From an uncultured Clostridia bacterium (GTDB taxonomy: Bacteria > Bacillota > Clostridia > Tissierellales > Peptoniphilaceae): a stretch of DNA of 8,241 nt. Numbering within the stretch: position 1 is the stretch's first letter; every line of letters begins with the position of its first letter. The notes beneath the pieces were generated by a model. It made no database searches and was not told where the DNA came from. It saw only the letters and a program-made list of their open reading frames with translations. The translations under genes and the position numbers were made by a program. Shown piece after piece: positions 6,878 through 8,241 of this stretch. Location of the stretch: positions 1 through 8,241 of the forward strand of contig CAMYBS010000036.1 in assembly GCA_947254025.1 (NCBI GenBank), given 5' to 3'.

Positions 6878-6922
6878 ATTTTACATCCATTAACACTTTT
6901 GCACATCACCCAAAAGGGTGAT
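6878..6922 (-). promoter_or_regulatory. Candidate regulated promoter: dyad plus -10 box before the two-lipoprotein operon
   Basis: The minus-strand dyad ATCACCCTTTTGGGTGAT (6922-6905) differs from the other two copies only in its 4-base centre. It is followed by GATGTGCAAAAGT and, at the same spacing as in the other copies, TAAAAT (6883-6878). No good -35 is present. An alternative -10, TATAAT at 6866-6861, lies inside the adjacent repeat with TGGATG 17 bases upstream. The start site is therefore uncertain. Confidence 0.45.
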
Positions 6923-6928
6923 TTTTGA

Positions 6929-6986
6929 AAAATTTAATATGAAAATATTAAATTTTACAAGAAAATTTTTGCAAATAAATTTTCTT
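6929..6986 (+). repeat. Twin-hairpin repeat unit, AC-linked type (copy 4)
   Basis: Hairpin 1 has perfect 12-base arms (6929-6940 AAAATTTAATAT and 6945-6956) with loop GAAA. The linker is AC. Hairpin 2 arms are 6959-6970 and 6975-6986 with loop GCAA and one T-T mismatch. The unit begins 7 bases beyond the dyad at 6905-6922. It matches copy 2 with a base-pair swap in stem 1 and a loop change GTGA to GCAA that keeps GNRA. Confidence 0.85.
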
Positions 6987-7027
6987 CGAAATATTTTTGC
7001 GAATTTGAAAAAGATTTTAACTTCATA

Positions 7028-7085
7028 GATTTTAAATATTAAAATATTTAAAATCGCAAGAAAAATTACATAAGTAAATTTTCTT
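7028..7085 (+). repeat. Twin-hairpin repeat unit, GC-linked type (copy 5)
   Basis: Hairpin 1 has perfect 12-base arms (7028-7039 GATTTTAAATAT and 7044-7055) with loop TAAA. The linker is GC. Hairpin 2 arms are 7058-7069 (AAGAAAAATTAC) and 7074-7085 with loop ATAA and one A-A mismatch. Both loops are one base from GNRA, suggesting a decaying copy. It lies just downstream of the terminator at 7119-7154 on the minus strand. Confidence 0.82.
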
Positions 7086-7118
7086 TAAAACAATTCTACT
7101 CAAAAAAACAAATCCACT

Positions 7119-7154
7119 CAAAAAAATGATCCCGCCACTTTGGCAGGACCATTT
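7119..7154 (-). terminator. Strong rho-independent terminator
   Basis: The minus strand reads GGTCCTGCCA (7150-7141), loop AAG, TGGCGGGATC (7137-7128), then A and seven T (7126-7120). The 10-bp stem includes two G-U pairs that form only in minus-strand RNA, and A/T pairs extend it outward. It lies 270 bases past the stop of the gene at 7422. It ends either that gene's long 3' untranslated region or a separate small RNA. Confidence 0.85.
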
Positions 7155-7240
7155 GGGAGAGGTCTATGAAAAGAAAACTTTTGCTTTCTTTAGCAAAAAT
7201 CCGCGCGGAGTGAGCACACGGACCTTGCTAGGACTTCCAA
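7155..7240 (-). ncRNA. Candidate structured RNA or 3'-UTR element upstream of the terminator
   Basis: This stretch is clearly richer in G and C than the surrounding spacer. On the minus strand, AGCAAGGTCCGTG (7229-7217) can pair with CGCGGATTTTTGCT (7205-7192) with one bulged base, using two G-U pairs absent on the other strand. A weaker AAAGAAA/TTTCTTT hairpin follows. GACC near 7165-7162 could pair with GGTC at the base of the terminator stem, so alternative folds are possible. I recognise no known RNA family (not 6S, SRP, tmRNA, T-box or RNase P by eye). A possible but weak -10 (TAAAAT) lies just upstream. It may be a small RNA ending at the terminator or part of the 3' UTR of the 7422 gene. 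Confidence 0.3.
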
Positions 7241-7246
7241 AATTTA

Positions 7247-7280
7247 GATTTTAAATATGAAGTATTTTAGAATTTAAATC
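7247..7280 (+). repeat. Degenerate hairpin-1 remnant of the twin-hairpin family
   Basis: The left arm GATTTTAAATAT (7247-7258) is identical to the left arm of copy 5 and is preceded by TA as in other GC-linked copies. The right side is rearranged: it ends AAATC but pairs only imperfectly, and no GC linker or second hairpin follows. It is probably a decayed or partly deleted unit. Confidence 0.45.
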
Positions 7281-7286
7281 TTTTTA

Positions 7287-7343
7287 GATTTTTAATATGA
7301 GAATATTAAAAATCGCAAGAAATTTACGTGAGTAAACTTTCTT
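7287..7343 (+). repeat. Twin-hairpin repeat unit, GC-linked type (copy 6)
   Basis: Hairpin 1 has perfect 12-base arms (7287-7298 GATTTTTAATAT and 7303-7314) with loop GAGA. The linker is GC. Hairpin 2 (7317-7327 and 7332-7343) has loop GTGA, 11 pairs and one bulged C (7337). Both loops fit GNRA. It lies in the 3' spacer of the gene at 7422, antisense to it. Confidence 0.85.
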
Positions 7344-7358
7344 TATATTTAAATTCGC

Positions 7359-7386
7359 AAGAAAATTTACGTAAGTTAATTTTCTT
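7359..7386 (+). repeat. Solo hairpin-2 of the twin-hairpin family (copy 7)
   Basis: The arms AAGAAAATTTAC (7359-7370) and 7375-7386 flank loop GTAA, identical to 486-513 and 7396-7423. The bases before its GC linker (7347-7356) look like a mutated right arm of hairpin 1, so the left half of hairpin 1 appears to be lost. Confidence 0.8.
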
Positions 7387-7395
7387 TAGAATCGC

Positions 7396-7423
7396 AAGAA
7401 AATTTACGTAAGTTAATTTTCTT
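7396..7423 (+). repeat. Solo hairpin-2 of the twin-hairpin family (copy 8), overlapping a stop codon
   Basis: It is identical to the hairpin at 7359-7386. It is preceded by TAGAATCGC, in which the beginning (TAGA) and end (ATCGC) of hairpin 1 are joined, suggesting a clean deletion of that hairpin. Its last two bases form part of the TAA stop (7424-7422) of the minus-strand surface protein. Confidence 0.8.
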
Positions 7424-8241
7424 ATCTACTGTATATTCTTCTTATAACGACTTGCTTTTTAACGTTGTCCCAGATGATGTCTTCGCCATCTTTAAGGCCA
7501 AGAGCTCTTGCGATGTTCGCGATAGGAAGCATTGTTCTGTTATTCTTAATTTCAGGTTTTACGTCGCTTGTATAAGTTTTTCCATTGACAATAATTTTGT
7601 TTGTGTTAACAGGTATTTCAACTCTGTAGAACATATCCTCGATGATGACTGTTCTTGTCTTTGCATCCCAAGTAACACCCATGCCTAAGGCTTCAGCGAT
7701 ATATCTAATTGGAAGCATAGTTCTACCGTTCTTGATATATGGAGCTACGTCCATGCCCTTCTTAGAAGCTATGCCATTGTACTTATTATTCATATCTTTT
7801 GAGCCGATACTAAGTACCACTTCTGACTCTGTCTTTTCTACTGGCTTCTTAGTATCCTTGTCAATAGCTTTGTCTTCAGATTTCTTGTCCTCTTTCTTGT
7901 CTTCTGTATGTCTATGTGGTCTATATGGTCTATAGTAGTCGTAGTCATAGTCGTAGAAGTATGGCTTGAAGTATACATAAACATTTACTGCACTGTTTGG
8001 CATGTAGAAATTGTAGTCGTTTCTTGATATCAACGCATTGGCTGCGTCTTTTACGAAGATCTCGTCAACTACGTAGCCGTGGTCTGGGTAAACGCTTATG
8101 CTGATGAGATCGCCTGGATTAGCTGAGCTCTTGCTTGCGGAAGCTGAGCCGTGAGAGTATGCGATGACAGTTATGCTGTGAGCTGTTGGTGGAGCTGGTT
8201 TTTCTTTGAATTTAACTTTTAATGTTTTGCTCTTATCCATA
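7422..8241 (-). CDS. Surface protein with InlB-like beta repeat and C-terminal stalk domain (5' end outside window)
   Basis: The frame is open through the window edge. The Met at 8240 is almost certainly internal, because DKSKTLKVKFKEK looks like the end of a preceding beta repeat. The 272 visible residues contain a repeat at about 20-92 with the pattern of the divergent InlB B-repeat family (ITVIAYSHGSAS, PGDLISISVYPDHGYVVDEI, YNFYMPNSAVNVYVYFK). A Tyr/Asp/Arg/His stretch (95-111) and a charged Lys/Glu/Asp linker follow. Two half-repeats of the copper-amine-oxidase-N-like domain come last (about 140-267: IKNGRTMLPIRYIAEALGM with VTWD, and IKNNRTMLPIANIARALGL with IIWD). Its C-terminal position suggests it attaches or displays the protein at the cell surface, as an adhesin-like or structural envelope protein; copper binding is not implied. 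Translation ends inside a repeat at 7396-7423. Its terminator may be the one at 7119-7154. Confidence 0.85.
   Translation of the reverse strand, partial: MDKSKTLKVKFKEKPAPPTAHSITVIAYSHGSASASKSSANPGDLISISVYPDHGYVVDEIFVKDAANALISRNDYNFYMPNSAVNVYVYFKPYFYDYDYDYYRPYRPHRHTEDKKEDKKSEDKAIDKDTKKPVEKTESEVVLSIGSKDMNNKYNGIASKKGMDVAPYIKNGRTMLPIRYIAEALGMGVTWDAKTRTVIIEDMFYRVEIPVNTNKIIVNGKTYTSDVKPEIKNNRTMLPIANIARALGLKDGEDIIWDNVKKQVVIRRIYSR

Noticed and set aside
7166..7213. Plus-strand 15-codon reading frame starting MKRKLLLSLAK, with GGGAGAGG three bases before its ATG
   Set aside because: It looks like a leader peptide or signal-peptide start, but it overlaps a region whose G-U pairing and terminator favour minus-strand RNA. 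The gap between the purine run and the ATG is short, and no plus-strand gene follows.
457..7423. CRISPR array
   Set aside because: The palindromic units are irregularly spaced, occur in two spacers several kilobases apart, and have no unique spacers of constant length between them.
457..7423. Classical MITE with terminal inverted repeats
   Set aside because: The unit's outer ends are not inverted repeats of each other; each hairpin is its own palindrome. Only a TA before the unit and a nearby TTTA after it hint at a target site.

Overview
This window looks like chromosomal DNA of a low-GC, Gram-positive anaerobe of the Firmicutes, plausibly Tissierellia/Peptoniphilaceae. That placement is inferred from the AT-rich spacers, strong AGGAGG-type ribosome binding sites, lipobox lipoproteins and several proteins with copper-amine-oxidase-N-like (stalk) domains. 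It is not a database result. All seven protein genes lie on the minus strand, so gene order is read from high to low coordinates.

Reading along the minus strand: (1) a 5'-truncated surface protein (8241-7422) with an InlB-like beta repeat, a charged linker and a C-terminal stalk domain. (2) A 650-base spacer (7421-6776) with no convincing protein gene, packed with palindromic repeats, a candidate structured RNA with a strong terminator (7240-7119), and the promoter of the next unit. (3) A two-gene lipoprotein operon: a 503-residue lipoprotein (6775-5264) and an internally duplicated BLIP/DUF3862-like lipoprotein (5235-4342). (4) A three-gene operon (4240-691): exported stalk-domain protein, SPFH/SHOCT protein of the YdjI type and double-zinc-ribbon membrane protein of the YdjG type, closed by a strong terminator (652-621). 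The last two resemble the SPFH and zinc-ribbon partners of the Bacillus PspA/Ydj envelope-stress system. (5) A second repeat-filled spacer (620-350) and the start of a paralogue of the 503-residue lipoprotein (349-1), cut by the window edge.

Two signals are not explained by the genes. First, the spacers carry a family of about 57-58-nt twin-hairpin units. Each hairpin has arms of about 12 nt and a 4-nt loop, and the two hairpins are separated by exactly GC or AC. All copies point the same way, and 10 of 13 four-base loops fit GNRA when read on the plus strand. Stem sequences differ between copies with compensatory changes. This is the best candidate here for an undescribed element.

Second, an 18-bp dyad (ATCACCC, four bases, GGGTGAT) sits before three transcription units. 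In each, its centre is 30.5 bases from the first base of a -10-like hexamer, i.e. near -42 with a poor -35. That suggests a small regulon of envelope genes under a shared regulator, although the same dyads also look like plus-strand terminators.
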